Position numbers and translations under genes: made by a program
Assembly (NCBI GenBank): GCA_013823945.1
Contig: PNMZ01000001.1
Coordinates: 124,001-188,000, forward strand
Source: a bacterium
GTDB lineage: Bacteria; Armatimonadota; Fimbriimonadia; Fimbriimonadales; Fimbriimonadaceae
DNA: 64,000 nt
Direction: 5' to 3'
Shown here: piece after piece, positions 42,951 through 52,438 of the stretch
Position numbering within the stretch: position 1 is the first letter of the stretch
Layout: every line of letters starts with the position of its first letter
Notes under the pieces: model-generated
Told to the model about the DNA's origin: nothing
The model's input: only the letters and a program-made list of their open reading frames with translations
Databases searched by the model: none

Positions 42951-43931
42951 TTACCGCCGAGTCAAAACGTCCCGGATCATCCGCGCATATTCCTGCACGC
43001 AGCGATCAAGGGCTAGATAATCCTCCGCCCTCGCCCGAGCCGCCATCCCCAAACTTTCCTGGTATACCGGAGCCGAGATCAAATCCAGCAGTTGGTAGTA
43101 CGCGTCCCCGTCATTCTCAAAAAACTCCATGCTCACATCCGGCACTCCCATTTCCCTGAGCGAAGACAACTCCCGCGCCATCACCGGTTTCCCCAACGCC
43201 ATTCCCATCGCCACCGCCATCTTGAATCCTGCTCGCCGATCCGGACAAAAAACCACGTCCGCCGCCTGAATCAAAACCCACGGATCAACCTCCTTCACTA
43301 CTTTCGCGTGCTCAAACTTCCGCTTTCCCGGCTCGGTCAGTACCCAACTCTCCGTTCCCGGAATCTCTTCGCTGATCATCTCTGCGACATCTTCAAAAAC
43401 GTCTAGCCCCGAATCATAAACCGCCCGCCCCATCCCAACGATCAGCCTCTCGCCGCCAAACCCAATCTGCTCGCGTGCAACTTCCTTGCTCGGTAATCCC
43501 GCCGGAACTGCCACCCCCGGAACGATAACCTCCAGATTCACTCCATCCGCATCATCCAGAATCCTCCGCGTCGAACGTGAACAGCAAATCCCGGATCGCG
43601 CCGCTCCCAACCGCCCAATGAGCTGATCATGAGTAGTCTTCGGCGTGTCATAAGCAACGTAAACCCACGGCTTTTTCAAATAAAATGCTTCCGAACATGC
43701 CCAAGCTGCTCTGTATCCCCAAGCCACAACCAAGTCAAATCCCTTCCCTGCATCCCGGACAAGTCGGCTAACCTTCCGATCAACCGCCCAACCCGTTTTC
43801 TCCGGAATCCAATCGTCCGCTGTGTCAGTGACGACCTCAATCCCCTCAGATTCCAATCGTTCCGCCAGGGAGTCGGCAAATGTTCTAGCCCCCCCAAATT
43901 TCTGCCTCGTCAAAAACAAGACGCGAATCAT
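42951..43931 (-). CDS. Glycosyltransferase, GT-B fold (family 4-like)
   Basis: A 326 aa protein. The N-terminal domain begins VLFLTRQKFGGARTFADSL; the C-terminal domain has LIVGMGRAVYDSGLDVFED and the donor-binding region VVFCPDRRAGFKMAVAMGMALGKPVMA, with the usual Glu replaced by Gly-Phe in the E-x7-E stretch. It is a likely retaining GT for a cell-surface sugar. Its start is 6 bases after the MoxR stop, so the pair is an operon. Acceptor unknown. Confidence 0.8.
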   Translation of the reverse strand: MIRVLFLTRQKFGGARTFADSLAERLESEGIEVVTDTADDWIPEKTGWAVDRKVSRLVRDAGKGFDLVVAWGYRAAWACSEAFYLKKPWVYVAYDTPKTTHDQLIGRLGAARSGICCSRSTRRILDDADGVNLEVIVPGVAVPAGLPSKEVAREQIGFGGERLIVGMGRAVYDSGLDVFEDVAEMISEEIPGTESWVLTEPGKRKFEHAKVVKEVDPWVLIQAADVVFCPDRRAGFKMAVAMGMALGKPVMARELSSLREMGVPDVSMEFFENDGDAYYQLLDLISAPVYQESLGMAARARAEDYLALDRCVQEYARMIRDVLTRR

Positions 43932-43937
43932 GTCCTC

Positions 43938-44885
43938 TTACCTCGGAACAACTTGCGCATCAAGCAAACGCTGAAGGACTTGCTCAACTCCAAAACCTTC
44001 AATCTCCGCTTCTGGCCGCATAAGAACCCGATGGCGAAGAACTGGCATCGCCAGCTCCTTAATATCATCCGGAATCACATAGTCGCGACCCCGAATCGCC
44101 GCCAAGGCCTGTGAAGCCGCAACCAAAGCCAGCCCCGCCCGGGGAGATCCTCCAACCATCAAGTCTCCGCTGCTCCGAGTCGAACGAACAATATCATAGA
44201 TGTACCGGAACATCCGATCTTCCATCTTGACCGCGCGAACCTGACTTCGCACCATTTCCAACCCCTCCAAATCTAAAACCGGCTGAATCTGAACTTGCTC
44301 CAAATTCTGGCTCCGGAACCCTGCATGAAACCTCCGAAAAACATCGATCTCCTGTTCATCCCCCGGATAATCCATCACGATCTTAAACAAAAAGCGATCT
44401 TGCTGAGCCTCCGGCAAAGGATACGTCCCCTCATACTCAATCGGGTTCTGCGTTGCAAAAACCATAAACGGCTTCGGCAAGGCATACCGAATCCCGTCAA
44501 TCGTTGCATGACGCTCTTCCATCGCCTCCAACAAAGCCGACTGTGTCTTGGGTGGTGTCCGGTTAATCTCGTCTGCAAGCAGGATCGAGGTGAAAATCGG
44601 CCCTTGCCGAAGAGAAAAATCAGAGCTACGTTGATCAAAGATATTTGTACCAATCACGTCGCTTGGCATCAAATCCGGAGTGAATTGAATCCGCTTGAAC
44701 TGCAAATTCAGTGCCTGCGAAAAACTGCGAACCATCAATGTTTTTCCAAGCCCCGGCACCCCTTGCAACAAACAGTGTCCATCGGCAAAAAGAGCGACTA
44801 GTGCCTGCTCCAAGGCCCGGCTCTGGCCCACAATCGCCTTGCCGACTTCAGAATAAATCCGGCTCGCTACATCCGCAACCTGCAT
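43938..44885 (-). CDS. MoxR-family AAA ATPase
   Basis: A 315 aa AAA+ ATPase of the MoxR group. Walker A is GVPGLGKT, then LLADEINRTPPKTQSALLEAM (Walker B), sensor 1 in VFATQNPIEYEGTYPLPEAQ, and the arginine-rich sensor 2 region GGSPRAGLALVAASQALAAI. MoxR usually acts with VWA-domain proteins (BatA/BatB, DUF58), but none is adjacent; a glycosyltransferase follows instead. ATG at 44885 is chosen over GTG at 44906, because TACGAT lies 6 bases upstream. Confidence 0.92.
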   Translation of the reverse strand: MQVADVASRIYSEVGKAIVGQSRALEQALVALFADGHCLLQGVPGLGKTLMVRSFSQALNLQFKRIQFTPDLMPSDVIGTNIFDQRSSDFSLRQGPIFTSILLADEINRTPPKTQSALLEAMEERHATIDGIRYALPKPFMVFATQNPIEYEGTYPLPEAQQDRFLFKIVMDYPGDEQEIDVFRRFHAGFRSQNLEQVQIQPVLDLEGLEMVRSQVRAVKMEDRMFRYIYDIVRSTRSSGDLMVGGSPRAGLALVAASQALAAIRGRDYVIPDDIKELAMPVLRHRVLMRPEAEIEGFGVEQVLQRLLDAQVVPR

Positions 44886-44891
44886 CCCTGC

Positions 44892-44897
44892 ATCGTA
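44892..44897 (-). promoter_or_regulatory. Putative -10 element of the moxR gene
   Basis: TACGAT on the - strand lies 6 bases before the ATG at 44885. Confidence 0.35.
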
Positions 44898-45009
44898 CCT
44901 GCCCACAAACCACCAAACTCTCTTGTCCTTATTCGATCTTCAAAACCTAAGCCGGAACCATCTCGCCCGGTAAACTGTTCAATCAGACAGGAACCATTCT
45001 GTCCTCCTC

Positions 45010-46122
45010 ATGAAACCGTCCATCAAAGTTGGCCTGATCGTTGCCGCCGCCGGAGCTGCTCTTGGCGGGGCTTATTGGGGCTTTGGCGAATTTCAACTCC
45101 AAAATTTCAACCCTCAACCCATCAAGCCGGACGAAGTTGCCCTCGTCGCCGTCAACACCGATCTCGGCTTCAGCATTCGGGTTGCGAACTCCGTAGCCCA
45201 GCTCGTCCAAGTCGAAGGCCAGCAACAAGGATTCCAGGCCCCGGACAGCAACGAACAAGGATCAGATGCTCGCCGCATTCCAATGCGCGAACTGCTCGAA
45301 TCGCTCCAAGGAAACGAAGAGTCCCTTGTCCGCCTCGTCGCCGTCCTCAACAAAATCGATCTCGACGAACTGCAACCCGGAATGACCACCTGGACAGAAG
45401 CTGATCTCAGAAAAGCTTTGGGCGGCGATCCCACCCTGGAAAAAAAACTCACCGAAGACCTCAATATTCAATTAGATGGAACACCACTTGCTGAGATTCG
45501 GCTGAAATCCATCCTGAACGGAATCCAAGTAATCTGCGAAGTGCCAGTCAAAGTGAGCATCGAGGGCACACCCCAAACGCTCATAGCCAAACTCCCCCTC
45601 TCCTACCAACCAACTCTCTCAAAAGAAGTCAGTAATATCATCGAGAAGAAATTCGAGCCGACAACTGCCGAAATCACGGGGCATTATCAAGAAGCTGCAT
45701 TCAAAGTCACAAAGGGTAATCAACCCAAGGAAAATGTTCGCGGCGCAATTGAAAGCCTCATCTCGGATAGTAAAAAATCAGGTCTTGCCCGCCGACCGGA
45801 ACAAGTCTTGCAGGGTGCAGTTGTGCTCGTGAACAAAAGCATGGTCGAAAGCGCGACCACGTCCCAACGTAAAGACGAAAAAGGAAACCCGATCTACACT
45901 GTCCATCTCAATATGACCGAGGATGGGCGGAAGCGACTGTGGAAATATAGTCGCAACCAAAAAGGCTCAAACCTCCTCGTCGTTGTGAACGGAATCGCCA
46001 TCGCCGCGCCCAAAATCACGACCGAACTCGCCGGGCGTCAACTCGACTTGACCGACCTCAGAGAGAAACGACTAGTCGAAGATGCCGTCAAAACCATCAA
46101 CGAACTCAAAAAAACTAATTAA
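45010..46122 (+). CDS. Membrane-anchored protein with a SecD-P1-head-like domain
   Basis: A 370 aa protein with one N-terminal membrane anchor (IKVGLIVAAAGAALGGAYWG). The central part is a mixed helical and beta region of unknown family. The last 100 residues (VVLVNKSMVESATTSQRKDE, IYTVHLNMTEDGRKRLWKYS, LLVVVNGIAIAAPKITTELA) follow the pattern of the SecD P1 head subdomain, which has the sequence form V-x-L-x-x-x-x-x-G and A-I-x-L-D-G-K-x-I-S-A-P. There are no SecD membrane helices. It is the first gene of an operon running into rodA and ftsK. No ribosome-binding site is visible. Confidence 0.7.
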   Translation: MKPSIKVGLIVAAAGAALGGAYWGFGEFQLQNFNPQPIKPDEVALVAVNTDLGFSIRVANSVAQLVQVEGQQQGFQAPDSNEQGSDARRIPMRELLESLQGNEESLVRLVAVLNKIDLDELQPGMTTWTEADLRKALGGDPTLEKKLTEDLNIQLDGTPLAEIRLKSILNGIQVICEVPVKVSIEGTPQTLIAKLPLSYQPTLSKEVSNIIEKKFEPTTAEITGHYQEAAFKVTKGNQPKENVRGAIESLISDSKKSGLARRPEQVLQGAVVLVNKSMVESATTSQRKDEKGNPIYTVHLNMTEDGRKRLWKYSRNQKGSNLLVVVNGIAIAAPKITTELAGRQLDLTDLREKRLVEDAVKTINELKKTN

Positions 46123-46143
46123 AGGGAATCAGGAAACACACCA

Positions 46144-46863
46144 ATGAACACCAAATCGATCGCACTCATCGCGCTTTGCTGCACTTCAATTGCTCTCGTC
46201 GGATGCGGCGACAAAGGCGGCTCAGCCCCGGTGGGAGAGGCAACTAAAGTCGAAAAATTCCCCGAAGGAGCCAAGGTTGCCGAACTGTTCCCCGCTTCAG
46301 TTGGAACCCAGTCAACTTATGAAAGCACAAACTCCAACTCCACAACCAAAGGGGAATTGAGCCTGCGCGTGTCGGATTCCCAAAAAGTGGGCGACGTGAC
46401 CAAGCTCAAAATTGAAGTCCTCGATAAAGATAAGGTCACTGACGTGGTCGACTGGGAAATCAGCTCCAAAGGGATTTTCCAAACTACTGCTCGAAAAGGA
46501 GTAGCCTACAACCCGCCCCAACTCGCTGTCTCCCCCGACTTCAAGAGCCTTGAAGAAATCAAATACAAAGGCACCGGACCCTATCCTTCCGTCGAAACTG
46601 GCAAAGAAACCCAAGGCCCAATCGAGGGAATGCTACGCAATCGAGGAATCGAAACCGTCGACACCGCAATGGGCCAAATCGAAGCCCTTGCCGTCGAAAG
46701 TGTCTACGGCTACAAAGCCGGCGGAAAGCAGTATCGAACACAGATTACAACCTGGTTTGCACCCAAATATGGAATTGTCCGGCTCGTCCAAATGATCCAA
46801 CGAGAAGACATGCCCGCTCCTCAAACGACAACTCTGAAACTCAAAGCCTTCAGAACCAAGTAA
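46144..46863 (+). CDS. Lipoprotein, DUF3108-like
   Basis: A 239 aa lipoprotein with lipobox SIALVGC. After a short linker the domain reads LFPASVGTQSTYES, and the later block QIEALAVESVYGYKAGGKQY plus TTWFAPKYGIVRLVQ resembles DUF3108-type domains. An AGGAAA-type site precedes the ATG. It is the first of four related proteins in a row. Function unknown, location periplasmic or outer membrane. Confidence 0.75.
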   Translation: MNTKSIALIALCCTSIALVGCGDKGGSAPVGEATKVEKFPEGAKVAELFPASVGTQSTYESTNSNSTTKGELSLRVSDSQKVGDVTKLKIEVLDKDKVTDVVDWEISSKGIFQTTARKGVAYNPPQLAVSPDFKSLEEIKYKGTGPYPSVETGKETQGPIEGMLRNRGIETVDTAMGQIEALAVESVYGYKAGGKQYRTQITTWFAPKYGIVRLVQMIQREDMPAPQTTTLKLKAFRTK

Positions 46864-46881
46864 AATCACTGAGACACAGAC

Positions 46882-47628
46882 ATGCGTAGGTTCACTCAAT
46901 TCCTGATTCTTTCCGCCGCCCTATTCGCCGTGACCGCCTGTAACAACGGCGGTGACGTTAAACCCGTCACCAAACCCGATTCCCAGACGACGACCGAAGA
47001 CAAAGGGCCAGATAAAGAAACCCCAATTCCTGATTCTCTCAAGCACGAAGGATTCAAGTATTACGGGTTAGAATCAGAAAAGGAAAACACCTACGAAGTC
47101 AAGCTCAATAGCGATACTCAAACCGGCGGTCAAAAGACGACCTACCTGGGAATGGTCGATGGCAAACCCCGCTATCAAACCGACCGATCCGAGGGCCTCG
47201 CTCAGCTTGGAACTGAAATCATTGAAGTCCGTGAAGACGGCGTCTATACCGTTTCTGCCCGGGAACAAACCCTCGAGGCACCGATGCTCGGATTGCCTGC
47301 AAAAATCGAAACGGGCAAAACCTGGGAAATCAAAGAGAAGCTTAAGGATCCTAACGGCAACGACGTCGAAGTGACTGCAACCAATAAAATCGAAGCCCCC
47401 GAAAAAATCACGGTCGCTGGTCAAACGTATGACTGCATCGTCATCTCGATGAAAGGGAAAATGACCACCCAAGGCAAAAGCCAAGACGTGGATGGCAAAA
47501 CCTACTTCGCCGCTGGAATCGGAACCGTCAAGCTCACGGTTAACTACACCGCCACCGACGGAACTAAAAACACCTATCAAATTCAACTCAAAAAGGCCAG
47601 CGGAACCGCCGAAAAGCCCGCTGAGTAA
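46882..47628 (+). CDS. Lipoprotein, related to its neighbours
   Basis: A 248 aa lipoprotein with lipobox FAVTACNNGG. It has a charged Thr/Asp-rich linker. The domain includes YYGLESEKENTYEVKLNSDT and later EKITVAGQTYDCIVISMKGK with YFAAGIGTVKLTVNYTATDG. The same order of conserved elements occurs in the proteins before and after it. It ends with TAA directly before the ATG of the next gene. Confidence 0.75.
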   Translation: MRRFTQFLILSAALFAVTACNNGGDVKPVTKPDSQTTTEDKGPDKETPIPDSLKHEGFKYYGLESEKENTYEVKLNSDTQTGGQKTTYLGMVDGKPRYQTDRSEGLAQLGTEIIEVREDGVYTVSAREQTLEAPMLGLPAKIETGKTWEIKEKLKDPNGNDVEVTATNKIEAPEKITVAGQTYDCIVISMKGKMTTQGKSQDVDGKTYFAAGIGTVKLTVNYTATDGTKNTYQIQLKKASGTAEKPAE

Positions 47629-48315
47629 ATGATTACCGCCCTCGCCACCTTTGTCCTCCTCGGCCAACAAGAACTCATGGTCGAGGAGTATTTTCCGCTC
47701 CAGCCCGGCATCATCCGGTTCTACGACGAAGATTTCGAACACAAAGGGAAGCGCAGCAAATTCACAATTATCGAAAAAATCATCGGGTCATCGGAACTCA
47801 AACGGTACGAAAAATATATTGACGAGACCGAACTCGATCCAAATCTCAAAGAAAAAATCCGACCCGTGATCGGCGAAGGAATCGAAGTCACAACATCGGT
47901 CGAAGGGCAAACACCTGCCTCTACGTTCTACAAAATTGACGGGAGAACCGTTTTCATCGTGGGAGTTGAAAAAGGTGCCCTTCTCGTCAACGCCTATCCC
48001 ATCGTGTCCGTCGGACGCAATCCGGAAACCTGGGTCTACTCCGGCCCCATAGACGTAATGGGCGCCCCCGCTCCCGCCATCATCGAAGGCGAAACCAAAG
48101 TCATCCGCGATTACAAATTTAACAACAAAACCTATCCCGCCATCGAAGCAAAAGTCAAATACACCATCAACCTAGAACCGGCGGGGATCGCCGAATCTCA
48201 TCAACGGGCCATCTACGCTCGGGGCCTCGGATTAGTCGAATATGAAGAAACTGGCAAAGTAGGAGATAACGTAACAAAAAGAAAGCGTAAACTCTCACGC
48301 ATTCAACTCCCCTGA
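47629..48315 (+). CDS. Exported protein, paralog of adjacent lipoproteins
   Basis: A 228 aa protein that starts immediately after the previous stop. The N-terminus is a very short hydrophobic stretch (MITALATFVLLGQQE) without a lipobox, so it is probably secreted into the periplasm rather than lipidated. The opening YFPLQPGIIRFYDEDFEHKG aligns with the FPASVGTQSTYES region of the first lipoprotein. It ends with a pattern YARGLGLVEYEETGKVG. Function unknown. Confidence 0.72.
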   Translation: MITALATFVLLGQQELMVEEYFPLQPGIIRFYDEDFEHKGKRSKFTIIEKIIGSSELKRYEKYIDETELDPNLKEKIRPVIGEGIEVTTSVEGQTPASTFYKIDGRTVFIVGVEKGALLVNAYPIVSVGRNPETWVYSGPIDVMGAPAPAIIEGETKVIRDYKFNNKTYPAIEAKVKYTINLEPAGIAESHQRAIYARGLGLVEYEETGKVGDNVTKRKRKLSRIQLP

Positions 48316-48325
48316 AATCAAGATT

Positions 48326-49006
48326 ATGAAATTCACCACCGCCCTTCTTTTGATCTCGATCCTCGCGGTGGTCGGATGCGATAAATTGTCGGTCTCCCCT
48401 TCCGAGACAAAACCCGATCAAAATCCCCAGCCCGTCAGCTCCCTCGCAAAACTCTTCCAAAAGCAAGCTGATCTCAAACCTGAAGTTGCCCCCCCTCGCG
48501 ATGCTAATCTAATCCTGAACGGAACCGTCATCCCTGTAACTCTGAAAGAAACACGAAAAGACAACACCATCATCTATCAATGGCTTGTCGATGACGCGGA
48601 AGAAAGCGGCAAACCCGTCGAAGCCGAGTCCGAAAAGTATTTTTCAACTGACGACGTCTTCTCATTTTCCGCCACCGCTCACGAACAGTACGACCCCGCC
48701 ATCAATCTCATCAAATACCCCTTGAATGTCGGCGATTCATGGGATTGGGCGGGTGAAGTCATCGTTGGCAAGACCCGCCGCAAGGCAACTGCCAAAGTCA
48801 CCACCTCCGCCGATCCCCTCAACCTTCCCAATGACAAAATCAGTGCTCTCCTCGTCAAAGTAGACCTCGTCTACGGCGGAACTGCCAACCCCGCCGCCCG
48901 CGAACTTAAATTCTGGTTCAAACCAGGTGAGGGCCTCATCCGCCGCGAACTCTGGGCCAGTTCAACCCGCGAGCCACGATCCGCAACCGATAAGTCCTCG
49001 GAATAG
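48326..49006 (+). CDS. Lipoprotein, related to its neighbours
   Basis: A 226 aa lipoprotein with lipobox LAVVGCDKL. The mature protein has ETRKDNTIIYQWLVDDAEES, NLIKYPLNVGDSWDWAGEV and a C-terminal KFWFKPGEGLIRRELWASS, again of the same general plan (a PLNVG-type phrase, then a final GxGLI phrase). It lies 10 bases after the previous gene and 6 before rodA. Confidence 0.75.
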   Translation: MKFTTALLLISILAVVGCDKLSVSPSETKPDQNPQPVSSLAKLFQKQADLKPEVAPPRDANLILNGTVIPVTLKETRKDNTIIYQWLVDDAEESGKPVEAESEKYFSTDDVFSFSATAHEQYDPAINLIKYPLNVGDSWDWAGEVIVGKTRRKATAKVTTSADPLNLPNDKISALLVKVDLVYGGTANPAARELKFWFKPGEGLIRRELWASSTREPRSATDKSSE

Positions 49007-49012
49007 TCTCCC

Positions 49013-50131
49013 ATGGCCACCGCTGCCCGAAATCAAGGCATCCTCCTGGAAAAAACCGACCATCGGGGTCACGACTGGGGACTGATCCTATCCGCCGTTG
49101 CTCTCATGATCGTCGGAATTTTTAGCATTTTCAGTATCGACTCTGATCGCAATTCAAATTTTGCCACTCGACAACTCATTTTCTCCGCCATCGGCGTTGT
49201 CGTCTTCTATATCTGCAACAAAGTCAAACTCGAATTCCTCAAGTCCGCCGCCCCCTTCCTCTACGTCGTCAATCTCGGAATACTGGTCGCAACCATCCTC
49301 GTCGGGAAATCACGCGGAATTACCTCTCGCTGGATCGAAATCGGACCCATGCAATTCCAGCCGTCCGAAGTCACCAAGCTCATTCTCGCCATCACCCTTG
49401 CCGCCTACTTTGCGAAACGAGAAGACAAAATCAACGAAATCGGAACCTATCTTGGTGCCCTCCTCCATGCTGCCCCAATCCTCTGTCTCGTCCTTCTTCA
49501 GCCCCACCTTGGCGCAACCCTTGCCCTCCTCTTTCTCACTTTGATTGCCTGTACGTCAGCAGGCGTCCCCGGAAAATTCTTCCCCGCAACTCTCATTGCC
49601 ATCACCGCTCTCGGCGGAGCCGCTTGGTTTACACCTGGTCTCATGCCGGACTACATGCGCGCACGCGTCGATCAAAAAGTCCAGGAACTCGTCTTCGGTG
49701 AGCGCGACCCCCGAGGCGCAGGGTATCAACAGCACCAAGCCATGCTCGCTATCGGTTCGGGTGGAACAACTGGAACCGGCTTCTTCCGTGGAGAACAAAA
49801 AGCCAGCGGCGTCATCCCCGAACAGCAAACCGATTTCATCTTCTCGGTGATCGGCGAAGAAGGCGGATTCTTTGGCTCTGTCCTCGTCATTGTCCTCTTT
49901 GGAATCTTCTTCTTTTTCGTCTGGCGCAGGATGTTCCTGGCTCAAACGATGATGGGCCGTGTCGTCGCGGGCGGACTCTTCGCTGTCCTCGCCTTCCACA
50001 CCATCGTCAACCTCGCCATGGTCCTCAGCTTCGGCCCCGTCGTCGGCCTCTGGCTCCCCTTCATGAGCCACGGCGGCACCGCCCTCTGGATGTGCATGGG
50101 CGCCGTCGGCTTCCTCGACCAATGTGAGTAA
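49013..50131 (+). CDS. rodA: Rod-shape/division SEDS glycosyltransferase (RodA/FtsW)
   Basis: A 372 aa, 10-helix SEDS peptidoglycan polymerase. Family signatures are SRWIEIGPMQFQPSEVTKL near residue 105, and GAGYQQHQAMLAIGSGGTTG then GVIPEQQTDFIFSVIGEEGG. The C-terminal helices (MVLSFGPVVGLWLPFMSHGGTA) are typical. It is more RodA-like than FtsW-like by the short N-terminus, but this is not certain. It is the sixth gene of the operon. Confidence 0.88.
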   Translation: MATAARNQGILLEKTDHRGHDWGLILSAVALMIVGIFSIFSIDSDRNSNFATRQLIFSAIGVVVFYICNKVKLEFLKSAAPFLYVVNLGILVATILVGKSRGITSRWIEIGPMQFQPSEVTKLILAITLAAYFAKREDKINEIGTYLGALLHAAPILCLVLLQPHLGATLALLFLTLIACTSAGVPGKFFPATLIAITALGGAAWFTPGLMPDYMRARVDQKVQELVFGERDPRGAGYQQHQAMLAIGSGGTTGTGFFRGEQKASGVIPEQQTDFIFSVIGEEGGFFGSVLVIVLFGIFFFFVWRRMFLAQTMMGRVVAGGLFAVLAFHTIVNLAMVLSFGPVVGLWLPFMSHGGTALWMCMGAVGFLDQCE

Positions 50132-50185
50132 TCCTTGCATTTCTGCTATACTTGAACCAAGTTCAGTTGAACGCAGAGTCCAAGG

Positions 50186-52423
50186 ATGGGCAAAACACAA
50201 CCTAAGTCAATGGCAAGAAGCCGCAAGACCAAGGAACCGCAAAAATCCCAGCGTGTTCCCGATATCGCCGGAATCCTCCTCCTCGCTCTCGCGTTTGTCC
50301 TCCTCATCGGCCTCGCTCTCCGCCAAGGCGGCCTTATCGGCGACTCCCTCGCCGGATTCTTCTCCCTCCTCTTCGGTCGCGGAGCATGGATCGTCCCCAT
50401 CATCCTCGGCGGCGTCGGCATCGGCCTCATCACCGGAAAAACCCAGTCCCGCGCCCAGCACCTCGTCTGGGGCGCAACCCTCATCTTCCTCGGCATCCTC
50501 GGCGGACTCGCCAAACCTGAGGCGGGCGATTTCTTCACCAACACCGCCATGCAATCCTCCGGCGGCTACTTCGGTGCCATCGTCGCCTGGGGACTCCAAT
50601 CCCTCCTCGGCACCGGGAAAATCATCGCCATCATCGCCATGGTCGCCATCGGCTTCGTCCTCAGCATCGATCTCCCCCTCCGAGAACTTCTGAGCAAAAT
50701 CACTCCCACCCTCCGCGAACCCGAAGACCAAAAATCGAAGACCCGAAAACCCACCGCCCTCGAAGATTCAAACCCTGAATCCCTCCGCGAAAAAACCCTT
50801 CGGATGCTCGGCGGTCGGCCCGAAACCGACGAAGCCGATCCAGAAACCACTGAAAAACCCGTCCGCCAAAAAGCCGTCATCCGCGAACCCTCCGAACGCG
50901 TCCGCTCCCAAGCCGAACTCGATTTCAACTCGCAAGCCAAACCTCCAAAAGACGGCTACATCCTCCCCCCGCTTGATCTCCTCGTCACCCCCGAATCCAA
51001 AAAGAAGCGCGACCCGAAAGAAGTTCAGCGCAACATCGAGATCCTCGAAGACACTCTCGAGCAGTTCGGCATCCAAGCCAATGTCATGGAAGTCGCCAAC
51101 GGCCCAACAATCACCCGGTACGAAGTTGCACTGGGCGCCGGTATCCGCGTCAACAAAATCAAAAATCTCGCCGACAACGTCGCTCTCTCTCTCGCCGCTC
51201 AATCCGTCCGGGTCGAAGCCCCTATTCCCGGCAAATCTGCCATCGGGTTCGAAATCCCGTCTGCCCAGCGTCAAATGGTCTACCTCCGAGAGATGTGCGA
51301 CAGCCTAGAATTCCACGATAACTCCAGCAAGCTCACAATCGCCCTTGGTCAAGATGTCGCCGGAGTCGCTAAATATACTGACCTCACGCGGATGCCTCAC
51401 CTCCTCGTCGCCGGGGCCACCAACTCCGGGAAGTCGATCTGTCTCGCCACAATCATCATGTCGCTCATCCTGCGCATGACCCCCAAAGATCTCCGAATGG
51501 TCATGATCGACCCCAAACGCGTCGAACTCACCCTGTTTGAAAGTCTCCCGCACCTCATGTGCCCCGTCGTCAAGGATGTCAAAGAAGCCGCCGGCGTCCT
51601 TCGTGCCGTTGTCCGAGAAATGGACCGCCGGTACGATCAATTTTCCGAAGCCGGAGTGCGCAATATTGATGGCTGGAACGCCAAAGCCTCTTTTGCTGAT
51701 CGCCTCCCCTACCTCGTCGTCATCGTGGATGAACTCGCCGACCTCATGATCCAATGCCGAAACGAGGTCGAAACCAGCATCACTCGCCTCGCCCAGCTTG
51801 CCCGAGCGACCGGAATCCACCTCATCATCGCCACACAACGCCCCAGCGTGGACGTTATCACCGGAACGATCAAAAACAACATCAGCAGCCGCATCTCATT
51901 TGCCGTCAGCTCCGGAATCGACTCCCGCACCATCCTCGATACCGTGGGCGCCGAAGACCTCATCGGCAAAGGCGACATGCTTTTCCTCCCCATCGACGCC
52001 ACCAAACCCCTCCGCGTCCAGGGCTGCTACGTCTCCGAAAAAGAAATCGAAGACGTCTGCAAATTCTGGTCAGACCAAGAAAAGCCGAGTTACGTTATCA
52101 ATCCTGTCGAAGTCGCTATCCGTGACAAAGAAGATCAGATGCGCGACCAATCCGACTCCGATGAGCATTGGGACGATGCCGTCCGTTGGGTTGTCGAGCG
52201 CGGATCAGCCAGCACCTCGATGCTCCAACGCCGGTTCAGCATCGGATTCCAGCGCGCATCCCGACTTCTCGACCAAATGGAGGAACGAGGAATCGTCGGC
52301 CCCCGCGACGGCCCCCGCCCCCGCGAAGTCCTTGTTGATCCCATGCAGGTCGAAGCCGTCCTCGGCAACGCCGAATACCAAACCCCCATGCCCGACGGCG
52401 CCTACATGGAAGACGAAGACTAA
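50186..52423 (+). CDS. ftsK: DNA translocase FtsK/SpoIIIE
   Basis: A 745 aa protein that pumps chromosomal DNA at the division septum. Four transmembrane segments (residues about 28-175) are followed by a linker, the alpha domain, and the motor with Walker A GATNSGKS near residue 409 and Walker B VIVDELADLM near residue 515. The C-terminal winged-helix gamma domain (MLQRRFSIGFQRASRLLDQM) reads the KOPS-type signals. It has four instead of the common variable linkers, but length is normal. It follows rodA by 54 bases. Confidence 0.95.
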   Translation: MGKTQPKSMARSRKTKEPQKSQRVPDIAGILLLALAFVLLIGLALRQGGLIGDSLAGFFSLLFGRGAWIVPIILGGVGIGLITGKTQSRAQHLVWGATLIFLGILGGLAKPEAGDFFTNTAMQSSGGYFGAIVAWGLQSLLGTGKIIAIIAMVAIGFVLSIDLPLRELLSKITPTLREPEDQKSKTRKPTALEDSNPESLREKTLRMLGGRPETDEADPETTEKPVRQKAVIREPSERVRSQAELDFNSQAKPPKDGYILPPLDLLVTPESKKKRDPKEVQRNIEILEDTLEQFGIQANVMEVANGPTITRYEVALGAGIRVNKIKNLADNVALSLAAQSVRVEAPIPGKSAIGFEIPSAQRQMVYLREMCDSLEFHDNSSKLTIALGQDVAGVAKYTDLTRMPHLLVAGATNSGKSICLATIIMSLILRMTPKDLRMVMIDPKRVELTLFESLPHLMCPVVKDVKEAAGVLRAVVREMDRRYDQFSEAGVRNIDGWNAKASFADRLPYLVVIVDELADLMIQCRNEVETSITRLAQLARATGIHLIIATQRPSVDVITGTIKNNISSRISFAVSSGIDSRTILDTVGAEDLIGKGDMLFLPIDATKPLRVQGCYVSEKEIEDVCKFWSDQEKPSYVINPVEVAIRDKEDQMRDQSDSDEHWDDAVRWVVERGSASTSMLQRRFSIGFQRASRLLDQMEERGIVGPRDGPRPREVLVDPMQVEAVLGNAEYQTPMPDGAYMEDED

Positions 52424-52438
52424 GCCACAGTCGCCGAT

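Noticed and set aside
49556-50200. Antisense ORF in rodA
   Set aside because: Asp/Glu-rich shadow of a membrane gene.
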